From: JANRKG01 sp033763635 | GTDB lineage: Bacteria; Cyanobacteriota; Cyanobacteriia; GCF-001939115 | Length of the DNA: 15,145 bases | Direction: 5' to 3' | NCBI GenBank assembly: GCA_033763635.1 | Contig: JANRKG010000091.1 | Coordinates: forward strand, 1-15,145 | Shown here: in pieces, positions 7,383 through 14,508 of the stretch | Position numbering within the stretch: the first letter of the stretch is position 1 | Layout: every line of letters begins with the position of its first letter | Notes under the pieces: model-generated | The model's database searches: none | Told to the model about the DNA's origin: nothing | What the model saw: only the letters and a program-made list of their open reading frames with translations | Made by a program: the position numbers and the translations under genes

Positions 7383-8858
7383 ATGCCCAAAATCCGTGTT
7401 CAGTATGTATGCAATCAGTGTGGGGCCGAATCTCCCCAGTATTACGGCAAATGTCCCTTCTGTAGCAGTTGGAATACCCTGCAAGAACAGACGGTAGCGG
7501 CCTCTCCTGCAAGTACCGGGTTGGCAACCCCGAACAGTCTGGCCCGATCGCCCAAAGCCAGCCGATCGCCCGACACACCAGTTCAGGCCAGAGCTGCCCT
7601 GACCCTGCCCCAAATTGCCGACCATCCCCAGACCCGCTTTCCCTCCGGCTATGGGGAACTCGATCGGGTCTTGGGAGGCGGTATCGTCCCCGGTTCCCTG
7701 GTGCTCATTGGTGGCGATCCAGGCATTGGTAAATCCACCCTACTTCTGCAAACGGCGAATCGGTTAGCCCGTCAGCATCGGGTTCTCTATGTCTGTGCGG
7801 AAGAGTCCGGGCAACAGGTCAAGCTGCGGTCCCAGCGGTTGGGGATTCATAACGCAGAAATGCCCCACGAAGCGGCCCCCGGAGCCGACCTGTATCTTCT
7901 GCCAGAAACGGATCTGGAGGCGATCGTGGCTGAATTGGAGTCCCTCCGGCCTCAAGTTGCAGTTATCGATAGTATTCAAGCCCTCTATTACGCAGTGCTC
8001 ACCTCTTCCCCCGGTTCGGTGGCTCAGGTGCGGGAATGCACCGCAGCCCTGATGCAGGTTGCCAAGCGGGAAGCCATCAGTTTGTTTATCGTGGGCCATG
8101 TCACTAAGGAAGGGGCGATCGCCGGACCCAAAGTATTAGAACATCTGGTGGATACGGTTCTTTATTTTGAAGGCGATCGGTTTGCCAGCCATCGCCTCCT
8201 GCGCTCCGTCAAAAACCGCTTTGGAGCCACCCATGAGATCGGGATTTTTGAGATGGTCGATCGCGGTCTAGAGGAAGTTCTCAACCCCTCCGAGTTGTTT
8301 TTAGGGAATCGGGATGGGGAAGTCGCTCCGGGGACTGCGACGATCGTTGCTTGTGAAGGAACCCGCCCGATCGTCGTGGAACTGCAAGCTCTGGTCAGCC
8401 CCACGAGCTACAGTTCTCCCCGTCGCTCCACGACAGGAATTGAGTACAATCGATTGCTGCAAATTCTGGCAGTTTTAGAAAAACGAGTGGGTATTCCCCT
8501 TTCTAAATTGGATGCCTACGTTGCTTCTTCCGGCGGGCTGGCGGTGGGGGAACCCGCTGCTGATCTGGGAGTGGCGATCGCCGTAGCTGCCAGTTTCCGC
8601 GATCGCATGGTCGATCCCCGTACCGTCCTGATTGGGGAAGTGGGTTTGGGGGGGCAGGTGCGGCCTGTATCCCAGATGGAATTGCGGTTGAAAGAAGCCG
8701 CAAAACTGGGCTTTCAACGAGCGATCGTTCCCAAAGGCCAGACCTATCCAGACGTAGGGTTAGAGATTGTTCCAGTGGGGCGGGTTGTCGAGGCGATCAC
8801 GGCAGCCTTACCGGGGCGATCGGTGGCAGAATCGCAAGAGGATGCGGGGGATGGGTAA
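7383..8858 (+). CDS. radA: DNA repair protein RadA
   Basis: RadA is a RecA-like ATPase that helps process recombination intermediates by driving branch migration. The 491-residue protein has an N-terminal zinc finger (Cys10, Cys13, Cys24, Cys27), a Pro/Ser-rich linker, a Walker A GGDPGIGKST (110-119), a Walker B-like VAVIDSIQ (192-199), the diagnostic KNRFG (277-281) and a C-terminal Lon-protease-like domain (about 355-475) lacking evidence of a protease site. All key residues are present. The ATG has no clear ribosome-binding site. The final codons and stop lie in a 7-bp-period repeat shared with the convergent gene. Three of the window's six full HIP1 octamers that I located fall in this gene. 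Confidence 0.96.
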   Translation: MPKIRVQYVCNQCGAESPQYYGKCPFCSSWNTLQEQTVAASPASTGLATPNSLARSPKASRSPDTPVQARAALTLPQIADHPQTRFPSGYGELDRVLGGGIVPGSLVLIGGDPGIGKSTLLLQTANRLARQHRVLYVCAEESGQQVKLRSQRLGIHNAEMPHEAAPGADLYLLPETDLEAIVAELESLRPQVAVIDSIQALYYAVLTSSPGSVAQVRECTAALMQVAKREAISLFIVGHVTKEGAIAGPKVLEHLVDTVLYFEGDRFASHRLLRSVKNRFGATHEIGIFEMVDRGLEEVLNPSELFLGNRDGEVAPGTATIVACEGTRPIVVELQALVSPTSYSSPRRSTTGIEYNRLLQILAVLEKRVGIPLSKLDAYVASSGGLAVGEPAADLGVAIAVAASFRDRMVDPRTVLIGEVGLGGQVRPVSQMELRLKEAAKLGFQRAIVPKGQTYPDVGLEIVPVGRVVEAITAALPGRSVAESQEDAGDG

Positions 8859-8913
8859 TGGAGGATGGTTCATAGGAAATGCAAAATGAGCCATTCCCCA
8901 TCTCCTATTCCTA
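8844..8913. repeat. Heptameric repeat array forming a large hairpin between convergent genes
   Basis: From 8851 to 8913 nine consecutive heptamers all begin with AT, from ATGGGTA at 8851 to ATTCCTA at 8907. The first units are G-rich (ATGGAGG) and the last C-rich (ATTCCCC), so the array folds on itself: 8847-8861 pairs with 8891-8905 over 15 positions with one mismatch and one G-U. An alternative inner stem, 8863-8873 with 8886-8896, competes with it. It resembles the short tandemly repeated heptamers (STRRs) known from cyanobacteria. Both the radA stop and the stop of the convergent gene lie inside. It may act as a two-way transcript end; there is no T-tract. Confidence 0.65.
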
Positions 8914-10170
8914 CTTCAAAAACACAAACTTCCCATTGTTCCCATCCGGGTCCATTTTGATCTGGGCGACGTAGAAATCTTTCTGAACGATTTCGCCAAC
9001 GGGGGTAAAACTAATTTCCCCTAAGGGCGTGGTGTACTTGCCCTGGAGAATTTGGCGGTTGAGTTGCGATCGTAACTGATTTAAGGGCAGGGTCGTAAGT
9101 TTTGTTTGCTTGTCCAGAGCCGTCAACGCTTCGACAAATACCTGAACTCCGGTAAAGGCTTGGGCGCTAAATTGAGGTGGTTCTTTTTTATTCTTGGCAA
9201 CGTAAGCGGCGCGAAATTTTTGGTTGACCTCGTTCGATAACTCAGGGCTGTAAGCTTGAGCAATCAGCACCCCATCACACAATGCCTTACACACCGGGAA
9301 CATGTTCGAGGTATTCAGCCCATTGCCTCCAATGATCAGCCCCTTGTATCCCAGTTCCCGAAGCTGTCGGACCAAATTTCCGCCATCTGCTGCCAGACCC
9401 GAAATGATAATCAGGTCAGGCTTTGTATTCAGGGCATTGGTAGCCTGGGTTTGGAAATCGGTGTCCGTTGTCTGGAACTTTTGGACCGTTACCAATTCCA
9501 ACCCCTGATCCTTGACGGTTTGCTGAAAAATTTCAGTTTCCGACTTACTAAAGGCATCATTTTGGGCAAAGAATACAGCAACGCGCTTGAGGTTGGGGTT
9601 TAATTTGAGGGCGGCTTTGACTGAATTGGGCGCTACGATGGAAACCGGAGCCGAAACCCGTGCCACGTAGTCCCCGATTTCAGGAATGCCCTTGGCGGTG
9701 TTGGAAGGCCCGAGGACGGGAACCCCAGCACGATCGGCGATCGGATTGGCGCTAAAAGCTTGCTGGGAGAGGGTGGGTCCCACAATTCCCACAACTTGAT
9801 CTTTACTAATGAGGGTCTGAAAAGCGTTAATCGTGCCAGCCTCATCCCCAGCGGTGTCTTGAAGAACCAGTTTAATCGGTCGCCCGTTAATACCACCCCG
9901 CTCATTAAAATACTGCTCGGCGATTGTGGCTCCTGTGACCTGTTCTTGTCCCAGGAGCGACACGTTACTGGTTTGAGCTACCGCAACTCCGATGGGAATG
10001 GGGGTGCCGGACCCTGGGCCAGTGGGTGAATTTGCAGTGGGGGCAGGTCCGGATTGTGTGCAACTGGCAACTAAAAAGGCTGAACCCAAAAAGATTGTTT
10101 TAACTAAGGCTGTTTTAACTAAGTTTGTTTTAGCTAAGTGTAAAAACTGGCGACGAATACACTGATTCAT
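8911..10170 (-). CDS. Periplasmic binding lipoprotein, branched-chain amino acid (LivJ-like) family
   Basis: This is a 419-residue type I periplasmic binding protein of the Leu/Ile/Val family, expected to capture amino acids or similar small solutes for an ABC importer. The signal peptide has a lipobox LVASC, making Cys37 the lipidated residue, and a twin-arginine-like RRQFL (6-10), so Tat export is possible. After a Pro/Gly/Thr-rich linker comes the binding domain (about 57-410), with IPIGVAVAQT, GGINGRPIKLV and VGIVGPTLS. CKALC near residue 300 could form a disulfide. A 15-bp tandem triplication lies in the signal peptide. No permease or ATPase gene is adjacent, so its transporter is elsewhere. 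Substrate and the name natB or livJ cannot be assigned from this alone. Confidence 0.87.
   Translation of the reverse strand: MNQCIRRQFLHLAKTNLVKTALVKTIFLGSAFLVASCTQSGPAPTANSPTGPGSGTPIPIGVAVAQTSNVSLLGQEQVTGATIAEQYFNERGGINGRPIKLVLQDTAGDEAGTINAFQTLISKDQVVGIVGPTLSQQAFSANPIADRAGVPVLGPSNTAKGIPEIGDYVARVSAPVSIVAPNSVKAALKLNPNLKRVAVFFAQNDAFSKSETEIFQQTVKDQGLELVTVQKFQTTDTDFQTQATNALNTKPDLIIISGLAADGGNLVRQLRELGYKGLIIGGNGLNTSNMFPVCKALCDGVLIAQAYSPELSNEVNQKFRAAYVAKNKKEPPQFSAQAFTGVQVFVEALTALDKQTKLTTLPLNQLRSQLNRQILQGKYTTPLGEISFTPVGEIVQKDFYVAQIKMDPDGNNGKFVFLK
10093..10137 (-). repeat. 15-bp tandem triplication in a signal peptide
   Basis: Three units, 10093-10107, 10108-10122 and 10123-10137, share the core TGTTTTAACTAA (one base differs in the third). 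Read on the minus strand they encode LAKTN, LVKTA and LVKTI, residues 12-26 of the lipoprotein. They put 26 residues between the RRQFL motif and the lipobox Cys37 instead of about 10-15. Confidence 0.85.
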
Positions 10171-10340
10171 GGCTGATTGATCGCTCTCGTGGGAAATCCA
10201 TCGCTAAAATCCAAGCATCTATCATCTCATAGGGAGCGAGGTTCATTAGAAAAGACTTATATCTTTGCCAATGCCCATCCGTTCTTTACCACACAAATTA
10301 TTGAGAACTGTTATGGAAAGCTTGAAATTAGAAAAATTGC

Positions 10341-10369
10341 TTGAATTTTTGAATGGACCTGTATAGAAT
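10341..10369 (+). promoter_or_regulatory. Promoter of the 120-residue gene
   Basis: TTGAAT (10341-10346) and TAGAAT (10364-10369) are exactly 17 nt apart, the best sigma-70-type pair I found in the window. Transcription from about 10376 would give a leader of roughly 140 nt before the ATG at 10518, containing both palindromes described nearby. Confidence 0.5.
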
Positions 10370-10462
10370 CTAGTGATTTTGTACCAGACTGTAAAATCTT
10401 TGCGAATCCCATTGGCAATTGCCCTTCCTGAACTTTGAACCAAAAAAATCAATTGTTTGCAC

Positions 10463-10476
10463 CATTTTGCAAAATG
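10463..10476. promoter_or_regulatory. Perfect 14-bp palindrome, candidate operator
   Basis: CATTTTGCAAAATG reads the same on both strands and lies 41 nt before the start codon at 10518, downstream of the candidate promoter. With no loop it fits a dimeric protein-binding site better than an RNA hairpin. No regulator in the window can be tied to it. Confidence 0.4.
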
Positions 10477-10517
10477 CTATGGCGAATCGTGATCCCTCTC
10501 GTAGATCTTGTTTGTAA

Positions 10518-10880
10518 ATGATGGATATTAATGAGCAAGTCGGCCGACAACGGGTGAAGTATATTATCAGTCGTTATCACCTGAATGACGCTGAAGGGGA
10601 TAGTTCGGACCCAGAAATTTTTGAAAGCCAGTTAGAAAAGTTACTGCGTACTTATCCAACTCCTCTGATTGAATTAGCGTTAGTTGAAACCCTGGTCGCG
10701 AGTTGGCTTAATTACCCTTTCGTTCGGGGTGTGGAATTCTTAAATCAAGCTCAGATTCATCTTCAAACTTGGGAGCAGGAATCTGTCGTCAGTACCATTA
10801 CCCCTGAGCAGTTTTCTCAAATTGCTGGGCTAGATCCCACCCCAATTTTTGGAGTTCCCCACCTCACTCCTGCAAAGTAG
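10518..10880 (+). CDS. Small protein of unknown function
   Basis: A 120-residue acidic, soluble protein, apparently mostly helical, with no membrane segment or signal peptide. I do not recognise a named domain. The segments EKLLRTYPTPLIELALVETL and the end TPEQFSQIAGLDPTPIFG have the look of a conserved family, and I suspect it is a cyanobacteria-specific one, from general impression only. The sequence opens with two consecutive ATG codons (10518, 10521) and there is no clear ribosome-binding site. It has its own promoter and long palindrome-bearing leader. It converges on comF with a 34-nt gap that contains a 9-bp duplication (ACGCTTGAA / ACGCTTGTA, 10889-10906). Confidence 0.75.
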   Translation: MMDINEQVGRQRVKYIISRYHLNDAEGDSSDPEIFESQLEKLLRTYPTPLIELALVETLVASWLNYPFVRGVEFLNQAQIHLQTWEQESVVSTITPEQFSQIAGLDPTPIFGVPHLTPAK

Positions 10881-10914
10881 ACGCGGCCACGCTTGAAACG
10901 CTTGTAACGGTGGG

Positions 10915-11613
10915 TTAGGGTTCTTCCTTAACGGCACGTGCTACCGCGACCACCGCAGCCACGCGAATTCCCTGCCGCCTGAAGGTATTCATCGCTGATC
11001 GCACCGTTGCCCCGGTTGTATAAATATCGTCTACGAGAATGACGGATGGGGCCGATCGCCTTCCTTTCCAGTCGGGACCGATGGCAAAGACATCCTGCAA
11101 ATTACGCGCCCGTTCCGCCGCAGATAACTCAAACTGGGCCTGGGTTGCCTGTAACCGTACTAACCCTTGAGGTGCGAGGGGATAGTCTGTCATCTGGCAG
11201 AAACTCCGGGCAATGAGTTCTGCCTGGTTGAATCCCCGTTGTTGTTGGCGACTGGCATGGAGGGGAATGGGAACGACGATCGGTGCAACTCCCTGCCGAG
11301 TCGGGGCTTGAGTCTCGGATAGCCATGTTTCAGCTAACCAACCCCCCATCGGTCTTGCTAGATGAGGCTGATGCTCATACTTCAAAGCTGCAATCAGACG
11401 CTTCAAAGACCCTGTGTAACGCCCCCAGGCAATGAGCGGAGCACCCCCCTGTAAAACGAGCGGCTTTCCTTCCCAACGGCAGTGCTGCAACTGGTGTTGG
11501 CAGGTGGCACAGAGATCCTGATGTGTCGATCGCTGGCACAAGGGGCACGGAGCCTGAAGAAAGAGGGACAGGAAATCATGAAAGGGTTGGACCCAACTCT
11601 TTTTTTGAAGCAT
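10915..11613 (-). CDS. comF: ComF family protein (phosphoribosyltransferase fold)
   Basis: ComF proteins are needed for DNA uptake in naturally transformable bacteria, including some cyanobacteria. The 232-residue protein has an N-terminal zinc-binding pair CPLC (23-26) and CATC (35-38), and a type I phosphoribosyltransferase domain with QQRGFNQAELIA (124-135) and the PRPP loop VILVDDIYTTGATV (191-204). The ATG at 11613 abuts a perfect GGGA-CAT-TCCC inverted repeat (11614-11624) that includes the likely ribosome-binding sequence and might limit translation. A related role in nucleotide salvage cannot be excluded. It is divergent from the large kinase. No other competence gene is in view, apart from radA, which also acts in recombination. 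Confidence 0.88.
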   Translation of the reverse strand: MLQKKSWVQPFHDFLSLFLQAPCPLCQRSTHQDLCATCQHQLQHCRWEGKPLVLQGGAPLIAWGRYTGSLKRLIAALKYEHQPHLARPMGGWLAETWLSETQAPTRQGVAPIVVPIPLHASRQQQRGFNQAELIARSFCQMTDYPLAPQGLVRLQATQAQFELSAAERARNLQDVFAIGPDWKGRRSAPSVILVDDIYTTGATVRSAMNTFRRQGIRVAAVVAVARAVKEEP

Positions 11614-11742
11614 GGGAATGTCCCGATGAGTTCAAAGAATCGCTTTTTTTGAAATAGCGGTTTCAAAAGAAATATGCCTAACGGTAGATTGCAATCTTGT
11701 ACTGAGTAGTAAAAGATATACCTAACGACAGACTGGGAGGCC
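11614..11742. promoter_or_regulatory. Divergent comF-kinase control region with several repeats
   Basis: These 129 bases are unusually structured. TTTTGAAA (11647-11654) and TTTCAAAA (11661-11668) form a perfect inverted repeat around TAGCGG. AGATTGCAATCT (11686-11697) is a perfect 12-bp palindrome. ATATGCCTAACGGTAGATTG (11672-11691) recurs with 16 of 20 bases as ATATACCTAACGACAGACTG (11716-11735), 44 bp apart, about four helix turns. The second copy runs up to the GGGAGG before the kinase start. These are candidate regulator sites; I could not place -35/-10 boxes with confidence. Confidence 0.45.
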
Positions 11743-14325
11743 ATGCAGCGGCTTTTACTGATTGATACCAATTCAGACGATCGCGCATGGGTGTTGGAGC
11801 GACTGGAACAGGAATTTCCAGACCTGAGTATCGAAGTCATTACGACCCCTTCAGACCTTGATGATTTCTTAAAAGCTGGAAATTTCGATATTATCGTTAC
11901 CGACTATTACTTGTCCTGGAATCAATTGCACTGGATCGATGGATTAACCGATAGATTAACCGATGGATTAATCGTTCTGGGGCAAGTCAAGAAACAATAT
12001 CCTGCCTGTCCCGTCATCATGCTGACCTGTAGCGGCAATGAAGAAATTGCGGTCGCAGGCATGAAAAACGGCCTTTATGATTATATTCTAAAGTTGCCGC
12101 AAAATGGCGATCGCCTCGTGCGATCGATTCAGAGTGCTTTGGCGACGCAAGAAGTGATCTTGCAAGTTTCTGCTGAACAAGAACAACCCCCACCCAATCA
12201 AACGTTAGAAGCTCTGATTCATGCCTCCCCGCTAGCCATTACGGTGCTTGATCCCACGGGCCATGTTTCGATTTGGAACCCAGCAGCGGAACGGATTTTT
12301 GGATGGAGTGCCCAGGAAGTGATTGGTCGCCCCATGCCGACTATTCCCCTGGAACGCCAAGCAGAGTTTTTGCGGAACATCGCTGTCACCCTGGAAGGAA
12401 TGCCCCTGAGTGGCATGGAAACCTGCCGCCGCCGAAAAGATGGATCTCTGGTGCAGGTCGGGATCTGGACAGCCCTACTTAAGGACGATCGGGGGGAAAC
12501 CAGCCAGATTATGTCGATCGTGGCGGACATCACGGAACGAAAACAAGCCCAGGCGGAGCGCGATCGGTTATTGAGCCAACTGGAGACCGAGCGGGCACGG
12601 CTCAAGGCCGTATTGTGGCAAATGCCAGCGGGAGTGATTATCGCTGAAGCACCGTCAGGCAAGGTGGTTCTGGGGAATGAACAGGTTCATCAAATCCTCC
12701 GGCAACCGTTTACCCCGGCGGAGGGTTTACAAGATCACAACCGTTATGAGGGATTCCACCCCGATGGACAAGTCTATCGACTAGAGGATTGGCCCCTCTC
12801 TCGATCGCTCCTCTTTGGGGAAGTTGTGACCGATGAAGAGATTGAAATTCTCAGGGGGGATGGGACACGAGGGGTCATCAATGTGAGTGCTGCCCCCATT
12901 CGTGATCCGGGGGGGCAAGTGGTTGCTGCGGTTACTACTTTCTACGACATTACTGCCCGTAAACGGGCGGAAGAAGCCGATCGATTTTTAGCCCAAGTCA
13001 GTCGTGTGTTAACGGCCTCCCTGGATTACGAACTGATCCTCCACAATCTGGCCCAATCCCTCCTGCCCTTCTTAGGGGACTACTGCTTGATCTGCAATCT
13101 CACGGATCGAGACCATTTGCAAATTCTGACAACAGCCTACCGGGACGGGACGACGGATGGAGAATTGAAAGCTTGGGTCGCGAAGAACCCTCCCCAGGCT
13201 CCCAATCGTCAAGGCCCTCTTCAGCAAGTGCTAAAAACAGGGCATACGGTGTTACTGCTTGAGTTTGAAACTGATTTTGGAAGGCAGATTCTCTCAGAGG
13301 AACCAGTCCGAGACATTTATTCCCAGTTTCCTCCCCGTTCCATGATGATGGTGTCGATGGTTGCCCGTGGGCGGATTTTAGGTGCGATCGTGCTGGTCAT
13401 GGCAACCTCTGGGCGCTCCTATCAGGCCAGGGACTTGGAGGTGGCTCAGGAGGTGGCCCAGCGATCGGCGCTTGCTGTGGATCATGCAAGGCTTTATCGG
13501 GAGGCTCAGGAGGCCAACCGTATGAAGGATGAGTTTCTGACCATTCTTTCCCATGAACTACGATCGCCCCTCAATGCCATTCTGGGGTGGTCCCAAATTC
13601 TCCAGACCCGTCAACTGAGTGAAGCAAAGGTGCGACGAGCGTTAGAAACAATTGAGCGGAATGCTCGCACCCAAACCCAATTAGTGGATGATTTGCTGGA
13701 TGTCTCCCGAATTATTCGGGGGGAACTCCGCCTCAAGCCAAAACTCGTCCGACTGACAGCCCTGGTTGATGGGGCCATTGAAACCGTTCGTCCCACAGCC
13801 ATTGCTAAAAACATCCAACTCTTGACCTATCTCAGCCCCACAGGAACCGTTGTTGGAGATCCCGATCGCCTCTCTCAAGTGATTTGGAACTTGTTGTCAA
13901 ACGCCCTTAAATTCACTCCCGAAGGGGGGCGCGTTGAAGTTCATTTGACCCGATCTATAAGGGAAGACTCAGAAATCATTCCTCCCCAATCTCTGATCCC
14001 TAACCCAACTCCCTCTTCTTACGCCTGCATTACTGTCACCGACACAGGTCAGGGAATTAGTCCTGACTTTCTGCCCCATGTTTTTGAGCGGTTTCGGCAG
14101 GCGGATAGCACTACCACTCGGTCTTACAGTGGCTTAGGCTTAGGACTGGCGATCGTGCATCATTTGATTGAATTACATGGGGGGGCGGTTGAAGCCAGCA
14201 GTCCTGGTTTGGGACAGGGCGCAACCTTCAAGGTTATCCTGCCTCTCCAGGGGAATGCAGTGCTGATTGAATCTCCCACTGATCCTCTAGTGACTGATTC
14301 CGAGCCAATGACTCACCTGGGATAG
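11743..14325 (+). CDS. REC-PAS-PAS-GAF sensor histidine kinase
   Basis: An 860-residue soluble two-component kinase without membrane helices. Domains in order: receiver (3-140; phosphoacceptor Asp54, Thr95, Lys117), PAS (about 154-268, ending DITERK), PAS-like (about 285-408, ending DITARK), GAF (about 415-580), HisKA with SHELRSP (His604), and HATPase (about 705-835) with NLLSNALKFTPEG, DTGQGI, FERFRQAD and GLGLGLAI. The GAF domain lacks an obvious bilin-binding Cys-His pair. The receiver at the N-terminus suggests input from another kinase. The receiver loop carries a 12-bp triplication, and the ATPase domain a Pro/Asn-rich insertion near 742-760. The ATG follows GGGAGG by only 2 nt, but any later start would cut the first receiver strand. 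Signal and target are unknown. A second kinase gene follows. Confidence 0.92.
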   Translation: MQRLLLIDTNSDDRAWVLERLEQEFPDLSIEVITTPSDLDDFLKAGNFDIIVTDYYLSWNQLHWIDGLTDRLTDGLIVLGQVKKQYPACPVIMLTCSGNEEIAVAGMKNGLYDYILKLPQNGDRLVRSIQSALATQEVILQVSAEQEQPPPNQTLEALIHASPLAITVLDPTGHVSIWNPAAERIFGWSAQEVIGRPMPTIPLERQAEFLRNIAVTLEGMPLSGMETCRRRKDGSLVQVGIWTALLKDDRGETSQIMSIVADITERKQAQAERDRLLSQLETERARLKAVLWQMPAGVIIAEAPSGKVVLGNEQVHQILRQPFTPAEGLQDHNRYEGFHPDGQVYRLEDWPLSRSLLFGEVVTDEEIEILRGDGTRGVINVSAAPIRDPGGQVVAAVTTFYDITARKRAEEADRFLAQVSRVLTASLDYELILHNLAQSLLPFLGDYCLICNLTDRDHLQILTTAYRDGTTDGELKAWVAKNPPQAPNRQGPLQQVLKTGHTVLLLEFETDFGRQILSEEPVRDIYSQFPPRSMMMVSMVARGRILGAIVLVMATSGRSYQARDLEVAQEVAQRSALAVDHARLYREAQEANRMKDEFLTILSHELRSPLNAILGWSQILQTRQLSEAKVRRALETIERNARTQTQLVDDLLDVSRIIRGELRLKPKLVRLTALVDGAIETVRPTAIAKNIQLLTYLSPTGTVVGDPDRLSQVIWNLLSNALKFTPEGGRVEVHLTRSIREDSEIIPPQSLIPNPTPSSYACITVTDTGQGISPDFLPHVFERFRQADSTTTRSYSGLGLGLAIVHHLIELHGGAVEASSPGLGQGATFKVILPLQGNAVLIESPTDPLVTDSEPMTHLG
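11938..11973 (+). repeat. 12-bp tandem triplication in the receiver domain
   Basis: GATGGATTAACC, GATAGATTAACC and GATGGATTAATC follow one another at 11938, 11950 and 11962. They encode DGLT, DRLT and DGLI (residues 66-77), expanding the loop after phosphoacceptor Asp54, which in ordinary receivers reads about MDGLEVL. The reading frame is kept. Confidence 0.85.
13984..14015 (+). repeat. Degenerate heptamer-like insertion in the ATPase domain
   Basis: A C-rich stretch beginning CCCCAAT and continuing in degraded 7-nt steps (CTCTGAT, CCCTAAC) encodes part of IPPQSLIPNPTPSS (residues 746-759), between the strand ending VEVHLTR and the strand YACITVTD. Ordinary ATPase domains have a short turn here. 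It looks like a repeat captured inside the gene, but the units are too diverged to be sure. Confidence 0.4.
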
Positions 14326-14508
14326 GCCCAATTCAAGGTGAAATTTGTTGCAATAGAAGAAGGGGAGTATTGTGATCAATGCTACGGATATTGAACCATG
14401 CTTTTCTGAATTAAACTCTGCTCGCTAATTAAATTAATTTAGTTCAGGGTGTGGGGAATCGATAGGAATTGGAAATACTGTCAATAGAACTCAAATTTTC
14501 ACCAGACC
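14326..14508 (+). promoter_or_regulatory. Gap between the two kinase genes
   Basis: These 183 bases hold an AT-rich patch with the palindrome AATTAA-A-TTAATT around 14429-14441. There is no terminator-like hairpin with a T-tract, so read-through from the first kinase gene is possible. A tiny frame (GTG 14372, preceded by GGGGAG, 18 codons) is too short to support. No clear promoter boxes were found. Confidence 0.3.

Larger units (their letters stand above)
10171..10517. promoter_or_regulatory. Divergent intergenic region of 347 bases
   Basis: AT-rich, with no convincing gene. A 68-codon minus-strand frame at 10246-10452 lacks protein-like composition and spans the promoter below. The region holds a good rightward promoter, a 10-bp palindrome GGCAATTGCC (10414-10423), a 14-bp palindrome at 10463-10476 and an A-run. 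The promoter of the leftward lipoprotein gene was not identified. Confidence 0.55.

Noticed and set aside
7311..7625. 104-codon minus-strand frame over the radA start
   Set aside because: It covers the region encoding the radA zinc finger on the other strand and shows no protein-like features.
10246..10452. 68-codon minus-strand frame in the intergenic region
   Set aside because: AT-rich low-information translation, no ribosome-binding site, and it overlaps the best promoter in the region.
10889..10906. 9-bp duplication between the small gene and comF as a mobile-element footprint
   Set aside because: Units are adjacent with no element between or beside them; simple slippage is more likely.
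13000..13480. Bilin-binding (phytochrome-like) GAF domain in the large kinase
   Set aside because: No Cys-His or DXCF-type chromophore motif; the two cysteines near residues 448-451 are in an early strand.
14357..14428. Tiny gene after the large kinase (GTG 14372 with GGGGAG)
   Set aside because: Only 18 codons with no recognisable product; chance is a sufficient explanation.
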